Assembly (NCBI GenBank): GCA_964019055.1
Contig: OZ025212.1
Span: 1,530,157 to 1,594,156 of the forward strand
DNA length: 64,000 nt
Direction: 5' to 3'
Source: Anthopleura xanthogrammica
Taxonomy: Eukaryota > Cnidaria > Anthozoa > Actiniaria > Actiniidae
Shown: positions 48,346 to 58,833 of the stretch, one piece after another
Layout: every line of letters begins with the position of its first letter
Numbering within the stretch: the stretch's first letter is position 1
The notes under the pieces: model-generated
The model's database searches: none
What the model saw: the letters and a program-made list of their open reading frames with translations, nothing else
What the model was told of the DNA's origin: nothing
Translations under genes and position numbers: made by a program

Positions 48346-51300
48346 GAATTGGTTTGCTATAAACATACAAAGTAATAATTTTTTTGTATCAAAATTTATG
48401 TAAATTAATTAAATACAAAAATTTAATCCTAATTAGCTTCTAGCTTAAATACACGTTGTCCAAATTTTATCATTTTTTTCCAAATGTATTGTTGAAATAC
48501 GTTTTGACTAAAGTCTAATGTGGGCTTCCTGTGGTTTTTTATATTTATTATTATTCGTCGAAGGCAGCATTCACTTGTGAAAAGTCTCTTTGCTTCGAGC
48601 TGCCTGTTCTTTCAAGATAAGCAGTGCCAACACATGGCGAGGGAAATACTTCCATAGCAACAGGTTCCAGCGAGGCTTCATGTCCTCTGTTCCTTAGCGC
48701 AAGGCATGCTGGTATAATGTGGATGGTAGCAGCTACGAAGAGAACACCTCCACTCATGAAAAAGGCGGATTTGTACGTCCCAGATGTATCAGCCAGTAGT
48801 CCTGTAGCAGAAATATAAAAATGATGATAAAGCATTAACAAAGGGACGTGAAAAATATGAAAAATATAGGAAAGACAAAAGCAAAGTGTATATTTTGGTA
48901 CGTGTGTTTAAGCGAAATAAAATGGTATGGTGTGGTATGTTGATGTGAGGTGAGGTGTCACTGTGGTGTGGTATGTTGTGGTGGGGTTGGGTGAGGTGAG
49001 GTGTCACTGTAGTGTGGTATGTTGAGGTGTGATGGGATTGGGTGAGGTGAGGTGTCACTGTTGTGTGGTATGTTGAGGTGTGATGGGATTGGGTGAGGTG
49101 TCACTGTGGTGTGGTATGTTGAAGTGAGGTGAGGGGTCACTGGGGTGTGGTATGTTGAAGTGAGGTGAGGTGTCACTGTGGTGTGGTATGTTGAGGTGAG
49201 GTGTCACTGTGGTGTGGTATGTTGAAGTGAGGTGAGGTGTCACTGTGGTGTGGTATGTTGAAGTGAGGTGAGGTGTCACTGTGGTGTGGTATGTTAAGGT
49301 GAGGTGTCACTGTGGTGTGGTATGTTGAAGTGAGGTGAGGTGTCACTGGGGTGTGGTATGTTGATGTGAGGTGTCACTGTGGTGTGGTATGTTGAGGTGA
49401 GGTGAGGTGTTACAGTGGTGTGGTATGTTGTGGTGTGGTATGTTGAGGTGGGGTGAGGTGTCACTGTGGTGTGGTATGTTGAGGTGAGGTGAGGTGTCAC
49501 TGTGGTGTGGTATGTTGTGGTGAGGTGAGGTGTCGTGGTGAGGTAAGGTGTGGTGTGATGAGGCGTGGTGAGATTAGGTGAGGTAAGGTGTGGTTAGATG
49601 AGGTGTGGTGAGATAAGGTGAGGTAAGGTGTGGTGTGATGAGGTGTGGTGAGATGATACGGGGAGATAAAGTTTGAGATGTCCGTGAGGCGTGATGTCGT
49701 GAGCAGAAAAATTCTCACCAGCCACGGCTGGACCAACTATAAAAAACGGAGCCGTCATGGAAGAACCTTGACCAAATGCAGACGATGCTTTGGATGGAAT
49801 AACACTAGAAGTAAAAAGAATGTTGGAGCTCGTGCGAAAAGTGCCATCAACAAGACCTTGGACACAAGCGAACGCGACCATGTGACCGTATGTCGTGGCA
49901 AAAGGAAGGAGGAATAGAGCGACACCACCAAGAATCTCTGAAGCCATGTTCACAAGGCCTGCATCGATTCTTTTGAAGTCAGACAGACGACCACTGATGA
50001 CCCGCGAAATGATGGAAGTCAGCCCTAGAAAGGTATAGAGTGTTGAGGCTTTTGCTGCTGATATTCCTATTTCTTCTGAGAATTTTACCTTCAAAATATT
50101 AATATCTATGGTTATAACAATGGATGCGTCTTCTGGAATCTCTCTTCCTCTCTCTCCCCGCGCAAAAGAGGCCTCGCGTCTCCATCGATCATCTGTCGTC
50201 ATCAAAAGTAGTTTATTGGTACTGCTATATTTTCTCACCTCTAGGATCTCGAGTTCGATTTCACAGTATTTCTCCCTCCGCAAATCCCAACACGCTAAAT
50301 TTCAATTCGATTTTTGAGTTAGCCGTGCCCTGACTTTGATCAGCCCAGAGGTCGTTTCAGGGTTCGATTTGTGAGTTAGTCATGCCCTGACTTTGATCAG
50401 CCCAAAGGTTATTTCAGGGTTCGATTTGTGAGTTTACCATGCCCTGACTTAGATCAGCCCAGAGGTTGTTTCAGGGTTCGATTTGTGAGTTTGCCATACC
50501 CTGACTTAGATCAGCTCAAAGGTTATTTCAGGGTTCGATTTGTGAGTTATCCATGCCCTGGCTTTGATCAGCCCAGAGGCTGTTTCAGGATATGGACAAA
50601 GATAATAATGCATCCCTGAGAAATTGCTATAATTATCTTCCTAAAAAGTTTTTTTTTAAATAAAATCACTTACCATATGAAAAAATGAGTTATAGATTCC
50701 AAATGTAGCTATCGAAATCGATATGACAGCGGTTGTAAACTTGGGCACTTTCCACACGGACAAGTCAAACATACTGCGCAAGCTCAAAACCTTTTTTTCC
50801 GGTCTTTGATTTGGGGAGTCAGCGGTTTCCTCACGTCTGTTATGCGATTCTTCCTCGACATTTGGATCGAATACAAAAGCCGTGAAACCAACTAAGAGAA
50901 ATGAGCCACTGAGAACACGAAATACATTCCTCCACCCGAAAACGTCCAAGAGGTATTGCATGATAATTGGTACTGTCATGACCCCTACACCAACACCAGC
51001 ACTGTTAAGACCCAACGCCAGGGATCGTCGCTTCTTGAAGTACTTCACAGTGAACAAAATATTAGGCGTGATAGCAAAACTGAGTCCAAATGAAAAGAAC
51101 AGACTGTAAGTGAAGAACATGGCATTCACGTTGTATACGAGTGATGAAAGAATCAGGCTAACTATCATAATGACGTAACCTAGTCCACAAATGAGCTGAG
51201 CTCCAAAATGGCTGCAAAGCCAACTTGTGAAGACAGTTAACAGGAAGGTCGTGCCAGATGAAACTGAACCAATTAATGCTGAAAGAAGATGACGAATAAA

Positions 51301-51714
51301 ATTAGGGTGTAACTGGTAGTTCAACTGGATGTAGTTAGCTAACCAAACTCATGATGCCTGCTATGCCTTATATGGCCGTGTGATGCCTTTTATGGACACG
51401 TCATGCCTTATATGGCCATGTCTAAATTTTTGGTCGTGTCATCCCTTTTATGGCCATGTCATGCCTTATTTGGTGTTATCATGCCTTACATGTAGCTGAC
51501 ATGCCTTATATGGTGTTACCATACCTATCTTATCTCTCCCCTCGTTAAATTCCTCCATTAGGATTGGAAGAAGAATCCCATAGCTTCGTGCAAACCCCGG
51601 ATACAGCCAGTTTTGTACGAATGAACACAACAGCACGACCCAGGCCCACGGTCCATCTTGTTTGTGAGGCGGTCTGTTTGGGCCCGGAAGGCATGGACAC
51701 GAGGAAGAGGCCAT
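47797..51714 (-). CDS. SLC16-type MFS carrier, gene C, with two possible terminal exons
   Basis: Exons 51714-51525, 51278-50674 and 50088-49719, then either 48801-48551 (471 residues) or 48086-47797 (484 residues); both terminal exons accept the phase-1 splice. Signature KQDGPWAWVV, helix 4-5 YFKKRRSLALG, loop FDPNVEEE, helix 8 SRVISGRLSD with Ser at the MCT1 Asp302 place, and helix 1 RSYGILLP with no lysine. The proximal tail (ending VNAAFDE) is native to C. The distal tail (SYIPAFYVAGSVTILGSF...KYHTNDACDV) is nearly identical to that of transporter D and derives from a copied block. Both start with the helix-11/12 loop, so either isoform completes the MFS fold. The N-terminus has a Cys-rich CPCLPGP. 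Intron 3 is almost filled by a minisatellite. Whether the distal exon is used is unknown. Confidence 0.9.
48921..49675. repeat. GTGTGGTATGTTGAGGTGAGG minisatellite (transporter C intron 3)
   Basis: About 20 units, 31-47 bp long, of GTGTGGTATGTTGAGGTGAG, GTGTCACTGTG, degrading at the right end into GAGGTAAGGTGTGGT repeats. Minus-strand frames through it read as Thr/His-rich repeats and are not genes. Confidence 0.95.
50309..50590. repeat. 57-bp minisatellite, 5 units (transporter C intron 2)
   Basis: Five units of GATTTGTGAGTTAGCCATGC, CCTGACTTTGATCAGCCCAG, AGGTTGTTTCAGGGTTC, period 57 bp; same family as 27949 and 61511. Confidence 0.95.
51350..51532. repeat. ATGCCTTATATGGCCATGTC tandem repeat (transporter C intron 1)
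   Basis: About eight irregular units of 20-27 bp. It runs into the exon-1 donor region. A solo CATGCCTTATATGGTGTTAT occurs at 60278 in transporter E intron 2. Confidence 0.85.
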
Positions 51715-53787
51715 GCTTTTCTCTTATAAGCAGATGACAGTTTCCATAGAGATATGGTTAAGATTGGCCTATAATGATGAATGAAAAACAAATAAGCTCT
51801 TCATTTCCAATGTAAAGAATGTGCAAGTTGAATAATACCAATGTTTTGAAACCCCACATACTTTTAATGGTGTCCAAGAAATGCCAACTTATAAAAGAGG
51901 CTAAGCCGGTGCAGATGAGTCTGTGGTCTTCAAAATCAGCGGTTTGCATCGAATGCGAATCTAGTGTATAAGCAACGAATGACCTTGGAAAAGAATCTAC
52001 GTTATGGCTTAAATCAAAATACTTATGGTGAGATCAACAGGATATTATAAGGTTACCGGAAAGCATTAAGATTTTGTTTATAGTATGAACGACGAAACAC
52101 AAGCTTAAACAAATATACAATACGATTGTCTTAGTCACAGTCAAATGATTTTTGATTCTAAAAGGAATCGGTTACATTTGATTGCCATTTCATTACAATA
52201 TATCATTATTATCATTATATATTAATTAATATATTAATTATAATTCTCAGAATGGCAACGTACGTGCAGTATTTGATCCCTTGCCACGAATATTTCGCAA
52301 GGACTGAGATGAGTAATTCTGTTATTTCACTATATTATCAGAATTTCACTCTAAGTTCCTAGATATCAGATACAATGAAACGACTTTGCTTTCCATGCTA
52401 ACTTGGTTAGTATTCTATTGTTCTACAGTCCGCACGGTTGGAAAAAATACTCGAACATTACCGCCAAGAAATACTAGGAACTTAATACTATGGAATGTCC
52501 AGGACTGGTTTTTTCGAATGCATAAAATGTTTCGTTGAATATCAGTGAAACTTAAAATGACAGGCATTCAAGTTAAAGTGTAGAATTTCGTCTTTAAGAT
52601 CAGTAATTTCATCAGAGACGCGACACTTTTTCAAACTGAAGTGGCAAATCTTTGTGTATTAAGCATGTCTACCAAGTCTTGATCTGTACTTTAAGCCAAC
52701 TTGGTTATATTTACAATCCTAAAAAGCTCCAAATAAAATAGAACAACTAGATACCCACCTTAATAAAGAAGATAGTTTAGTCAGTTTGCCGGCGTTCTGC
52801 TGGCTACAGAATCCATCGATCTACTCTTGGTCTTTCTGAGCTGACATCGTAGAGATACTTAGGTCTGTCTGGGATTGCATTACTGACAGACGCATTGAGT
52901 TCCAAACCTGGCGTTACATTTACAAGATAAGACATTGACATAAGATTTTGACATTGACAAGATAAAATAAAGAGATGTACTTTTATTTGTTTTCAGTTAT
53001 CGCTACGACAGATGTGACAAAAGATCGTAAGTTAGGAATCCAGTAGTGAAAAATACTGACGCTGAAAACATGGAAATCAAGGACAGAAGTAAGTAAAGAC
53101 TCGGTATATTAAATTTCCTTCTCTAAACTGCTTACTCATAGCCTCATGTTAAGTATAGAAGGTTGGTCAACAAGGTATGCTGACAGGATCGGTGCACGCA
53201 CGTGACGTGCACATTCGTTTCATCAAGGCTAATAAATCTGTCGACTGAAGTATGTCAGAGACTTGGAAATTATCCTTTACGGGAATTGTAGAAATGTGTT
53301 GCAACATGGGGCTATTTTAAAGGACGCTTCATCGGTCATTTTTTTTTAATTTGAAAATAAACGCGACAATTATGATTTCCTATCACTTTTCACTATGTAT
53401 ATGACGGCGTCCCCTAAAACAGCCCCATGATGTAACGCGTTCAACAATTCCGAAAAGGCTAATTGTCTGTAAATTGGCTTAATAGACCCCTTTCATGTGA
53501 CGTCAAAGCAGCTCAATTTAGAGGACAAAACAAAATAATTTCAATCTCCTGAGAATTGGAACCTATTGTTTTGACCTCTAAATATTGAGCTGCATTCCAA
53601 CGTGCTGCAAGGGGTCTATGATCCAGAACTTGAGCCAAAAAAACCTGTGCATTTGGATTGTTTTCTCTTTTTAGGATAAGGGAAGTGGAATGTTTTTCAG
53701 CATGTTTTTCAGAAACTGAAAATCCTTGTGCCAACTAGGCAGATTCTTTATTTGACATTTGAACTAATTTTAAGTAGGATTATTTCT
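51715..53787. other. intergenic between transporters C and D
   Basis: 5' flank of C, including short cryptic ORFs without family features, and 3' flank of D. One P2 MITE at 53482-53619. AT-rich, no exon recognised. Confidence 0.5.
53482..53619. mobile_element. MITE family P2, copy 5 (inverted)
   Basis: 138 bp, ATAGACC to GGTCTAT, opposite internal orientation to the other copies. It abuts the left boundary of the homology between the D and C terminal-exon blocks. Confidence 0.85.
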
Positions 53788-54115
53788 TCACAAGTGTGTG
53801 TCTTGTACGTCACAGGCATCATTGGTGTGATATTTCTCGAGTTCATTGTTATTTAGGGCTGGGAACGTTTCTCTTCTCTGTGATACCATTTCATTGTCTT
53901 GTACATCACACCCATTGTTGGTCTGAGCCTTCTCCAGTACGTTCTCATTTGGTTCAACTATTGTTCTTCTATTTGTCTCGCCGTCACTTCTCCAACATAG
54001 AAGAAGAGAATAGATAAAAGAACCCAATATAGTAACAGACCCAGCGATATAAAAGGCAGGTATGTAGGAATCGTAATGATCGGCGATTGCACCTGCAATG
54101 AAAGATTAATCGCTG

Positions 54116-54178
<63 letters not shown>

Positions 54179-56511
54179 ATTTTCATGCTGTGTCAACCAA
54201 CATTGCCGCCACTAAAAACTTTAGAAAGGTTTTCTTAGGTTTGGCACCTACTTCAAATGTTTTTCTGAAAAGTTTGTAGTCTTTATGGTTACCATGTGAG
54301 TTTATATCGTGGTATTAATATGGCGGGGTGAGAGTACGGGGATTCGGGAAGAGGAAGGGGTAAGCGCGCGCGTTTTGGCACGAAAGTTTCCGCCAAATCC
54401 ACAGGAAGTCCATCAGCATAATCCTTGGGGGAAAGTGTCAACTCTATGGGGCTTTTCTGTCATTGAACAATATCAATTTCTCAAGCATTTCGAATTTTCT
54501 TATGAAAAATAAGACACAAATTGGAAACATTCATGGTTCCGACTCAGACAATAGCGAAGGAATCACGGTTGCAGCAGTTTCCCCATTGGATTAAAATCTT
54601 GTCCGACAACAACTATACACAGGATCTAATTTTATTTAGGCAATTTTTTTTCACACGACAGTTAACAATTGAAACAATTTATAATCAATTTTTCCGCTAT
54701 CAGAGTTTTAAATTCTGAGATATTCTTACTAATTTGTTGAGCTTGTGGTACATAGCAACCGTAACTAAGGGGAGTCGGAACCCTGCATCAAGAAGAAATT
54801 CCAATGGAGGATAAATGAGATTTTTCTTACCCGCTACAGCAGGGCCAGCAGCAGCAAAGACGGATATCGCCATATTTGCCTGACCAAAAGCAGAAGCCAT
54901 TCGTTCAATACCCACACTATCGAGAAACAGAATATTCAAGGTAGTCCGAAATGCTCCGTCGGCTATTCCGTAGAAGATAGAAAAGATCACAAGATGAGTG
55001 TATGTTGTCACTTGTGTGAGGAGAATAGTTGAGATACCGCTGAGTGTTTCTGCTGCTTGGTTCAAGTGGTTGGGTCTGATGAAGCTAACGTCACAAAGAC
55101 GCCCGGCAATGATCCGAGTGATTACAGAAGTTCCTCCGAAAAAGACGAAAAGTGTAGCGGCTGGTAATGCGCCTATTCCAATTTCGTTGGCAAACTTGAT
55201 CTGGAAAAAAATCAATGAAGGTGGATTCTTATTGGAACGGAAAACACTATGCATAAAAAGAAAAGAGAAAAATAGAGTATAGTAGAGCAAAGAAAACGAA
55301 AGGAAAGGAAAGAAAAAAGAAAAAGGGAGAAAGAGAATGGAAAAAGAAGGGAAAGGAAAGAAAAGAAAAATGAAGAAAGAGAAAGGAAAGGAAGGGAAGG
55401 GAAGAGAAAAGGAAAAGAAAGGAAAGGATAAACAAAAGGACAAGTTCAAGTACATCAAACACAGAAACATGCCAAGGATCATTACCACATGTATCTGTGC
55501 GGTGTGATGACCAAAACAAGCTATCATATTGGACAATACAGCTATGGTATACAAGGGAACTCTCCATATCGACGTATCAAACATTCTCGATATCTTTTTC
55601 CTGCGATCTGTGACTTGAGGATTTTCTTCTGTTGAAGTCGTTGGCTTTTCGACGTTTGGGTCATAGAAAAGGGTTAGGAATGACATCAAAACAAAGAGGC
55701 CAGCGATTAAACGAAAAATGTTTCTCCATTCCATTATCTTAAGAAGGTACTGTGTGAGTGGTCCCCAGCAAATCGCTCCTACTCCGACCGCACTGGCAAC
55801 AATCCCGACCGCCAGCGAACGGCGCCTTTTGAAATACAGTCCAATGATAAGAAAACCTGAGCCTTGTATGCAACTGCTCCCAAAAGCAGTTAGGAAGCTG
55901 TGACTGAAGTACAAGGGGATTATACTGTGGGGGAGGGAACTGAGGACGAATCCTGCCGCTGACAAGGCATGACCGATGGCGCAGATAACCTGGCAACCGT
56001 ATTTGTGACACAGATGACTTGATGCGATAATCAGACAGAGAAAGACCGCGAAATTTAAGGATCCGACGAGAGCTGTGAATGGAAAGAACAAAGATGAGTT
56101 TAAAATATTGACTCCATATTTCAGGTCAGGAATGTATCCAAGGGAATTCAGTAGAGATTGATTTGGGACAGGCATGCTGGAAGGTTATGAGGCATTTGTT
56201 ATTTTAGTTCAAGATGGTGGCAATAGTGTCTCGAAGGAAAAATGGCTTACATATCAATGTCATCATCATCATCATCATCGTCGTCGTCGTCGTCATCACC
56301 ATCATCATCATCATTACCACCATCATTACTCACCTGCTCTTTCTCGAGTCTCATCGAATTCCTTCATCAAGATCGGCAAATACACTCCAAAACTATACCC
56401 AATCCCTCCACTTAACCAGGTAGTCAAGAACACACACGATAGCACCACCCACGCCCATGGTCCGTCCTGCTTGCGGGAAGCACCTCCCGTACGGAAGAGA
56501 GAACAACCCAT
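53788..56511 (-). CDS. SLC16-type MFS carrier, gene D
   Basis: Four exons: 56511-56334, 56072-55486, 55200-54831 and 54092-53788; 479 residues. Starts MGCSLFRTGG, a possible N-myristoylation/palmitoylation signal unusual for a polytopic carrier. Signature KQDGPWAWVV, helix 4-5 YFKRRRSLAVG, loop YDPNVEKP, helix 8 TRIIAGRLCD with Ser at the MCT1 Asp302 place, and helix 1 YSFGVYLP with no lysine. Tail SYIPAFYIAGSVTILGSF...KYHTNDACDVQDTHL. Intron 2 is 285 bp, a multiple of three, phase 0, and free of stop codons in frame, so its retention would add 95 residues without breaking the protein. Intron 3 has an AT dinucleotide array of about 54 bp just upstream of the acceptor. Closest relative in the window is gene C. 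Confidence 0.92.
54119..54174. repeat. (TA)n microsatellite, about 27 units
   Basis: Pure AT dinucleotide run starting 26 bp upstream of the exon-4 acceptor of transporter D. The homologous position of the copied block near transporter C has only TTTTATAG. Confidence 0.97.
55245..55440. repeat. polypurine tract (transporter D intron 2)
   Basis: About 195 bp of GAAAG/GGAAA, purine on the plus strand and therefore pyrimidine (TTTCC) on the coding strand, filling most of the 285-bp intron. Confidence 0.9.
56262..56328. repeat. (TCA)/(TCG) microsatellite
   Basis: CATCATCATC then CGTCGTCGT then CATCATCAT in transporter D intron 1, adjacent to the exon-1 donor. Confidence 0.9.
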
Positions 56512-57146
56512 CACAAAATGCTGTAAGAATATTAGACAAATAAGTTTATATTAATAAGTCAGGTGCAGTCATTGTATTGTAACATGAATTAAAATGTTGA
56601 CAAAGACTTCTGAGCTTTTACTGTGACGTCACTTGTCAATCGTATGCTTACCATTCCGGCTGTGAGGTTGAGGCTAAGGTAGAATTTGTATAATGGTGAA
56701 CATATTTTTTAATACATCCATTTATGATTTGTTTACATTTTTATGCAAATTTTACCCTGAACTCGACCTCACAGCCAGAGTCGTAAAGGATTGTGGGAAA
56801 CTTTGGGAAGGAGAATGGAAAAACGACAGTTCCTGATCCAAAACAGTTCTTTAAAAAAATGTCCTAAATTTTTGGTCCAAAAATCTAATTGTTTCAGGTG
56901 GATGTTAAATAAATCACGGAGATTTCGCTATATTTTATTAATATATTCTATTAATATATCTGTGTGTGTATGTATGTGCGTAGTGTTTTTGTATATATAG
57001 AATATAGTATATATTCCTTTATTTAATATATTTTATCTTTACCTAGGTTTTTCTATATACTTCACTATATTTTCCATTTATTATTTTCTTAGTATTGAAG
57101 ATGTAGAGCTACTCTGTAGATATGCTTCAATAAATCATTATTATTA

Positions 57147-57188
<42 letters not shown>

Positions 57189-58833
57189 TTTAGGGTTAAA
57201 TTATCTGATGCTCTGAACGAATCAAATCACAAAAGAAAACAAATGTGTTTTATAGTTACATGTGTAACTATATATCTTCTAGTGACGTTTTTTTGTCAGA
57301 AGTGTTCACGTGAAAAGGCCTGAAAATACATAAGAATTCCGCCTTCAGTACACGTGAGCTAAACTTAATTTTATCAAACCATGAAAAAAACAGCCCTAGA
57401 AATAAGCCACAATTAGCTTAAAGTAAAGAAATAGGTTATATTTCAAAGCTTTTTATCCAGGATTGAACATCTTGAACAGCAAACTCATTACTGAAAACAT
57501 ATTTGCGTGGATGTGAACAGAATCCGATGGTTGAGAAAGGTCATCACCTCGAAACCGGCAAAAGTCCAAAATTCAATGAATAATAACACAGATTTAGACT
57601 CCAACGAGCGAAATAGTAATGAACTAATCAATTAAAAGCTGAATTCAAACTTTTAACTGAGAAATCTTAAGCCATTAAGTCAGTTTTTAAGACTTTTTTT
57701 ATAGAAAAAAAATGAATAAGCTTACTATGTAAAATTATCTAAGCTTACATAATAACTTCGGTTTTTCTGTCAGGATGACAAAACTACGAGCTTTAGCAGT
57801 CATGCAATAACATTCCCTCTTAGCAGACTTTATGGTTGAAAGAAAAGAAAATATATTTGCATTAATCCTTCAGAATATAAAGAAGGCTCACTAGTTTAGA
57901 TGTTTGATTCCGTGACACTCGGCAAACACAGATTTTCAACAAACCTCCTTTGGTATCAACATCATCTTCGTTCTGGCCATAAAAAATCACGAATTTCAAA
58001 GAATCGTTAGAAAAAGAGTAAATTAAAGAAAGAAGTTTACTGTCTTACCAAGATTCCGAGGGTTTTCGTGGAAAATCCTTCTCTAATAGATCTGGCAAGT
58101 CCTGGCTGGCAAATCAAAGTTGTTTATAGGTTGTTCGCTTGACAAGGTGAACACAAATTCTGAAGCACACAGGGAGACCAATATAATTTGAGAGACATGT
58201 AAGCAGATCATAAGGCCAGGGGTGAGCAAGTGAATGACTTTACGCACGTTTTTCGTTTGCCGCCAATGTGAATTTTTGAGTTTTTCTAGAGTTTTTGAGG
58301 TTCTCTGCATACTTTTAGAGAAATTGCCATTTGTTCTAAAAAAAAAACACCTCATGGTTGGGCTCAGTTCCGGTTTAGTTTTTCAGCAAAAAATACCGAG
58401 GCCATGTTCGGTATCTCAAAATTGAGGAATGATTGCCAGGGTTTTATTGTATGGTACTTCATGTATGGTACAAACACGTGGATCACCAAATACATTTATT
58501 GGTAGAACTAAAATAATGTACCATATACGACGTTCCTACCTTTTAACATTAATAAGAAAGAAAATCTTGGTAAAAATACTGGATAGTTCACTAATGAACA
58601 CCGATATAATCATTATATCCACTGATCCTTTTTAAGTTTCATGCAATTTTGAACCATTTTATTTTGGAGAGCCTTGGTATCATGCTAGAATCTTAATATC
58701 TCGCATGTGGCCGAAGTTTGGCCACAGGAAGCCCAATTTAGATAATTTCATATTTTTCTAAATTTATTTAAATTTATCTTATTTTCAACCAGTTCAAACA
58801 ACTCCAAAACCATGATTCAATTAATATAAGTCT
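56512..58833. other. intergenic between transporters D and E
   Basis: 5' flank of D and 3' flank of E. An (ATT)n microsatellite lies at 57140-57186. ORFs at 58083-58635 have no family features. No exon recognised. Confidence 0.5.
57140..57186. repeat. (ATT)n microsatellite
   Basis: About 15 TTA units in intergenic DNA. Confidence 0.9.

Noticed and set aside
48789..49736. Overlapping minus-strand frames coding Thr/His/Pro repeats
   Set aside because: They are translations of the G/T-rich minisatellite in transporter C intron 3; no start context, splice logic or domain.
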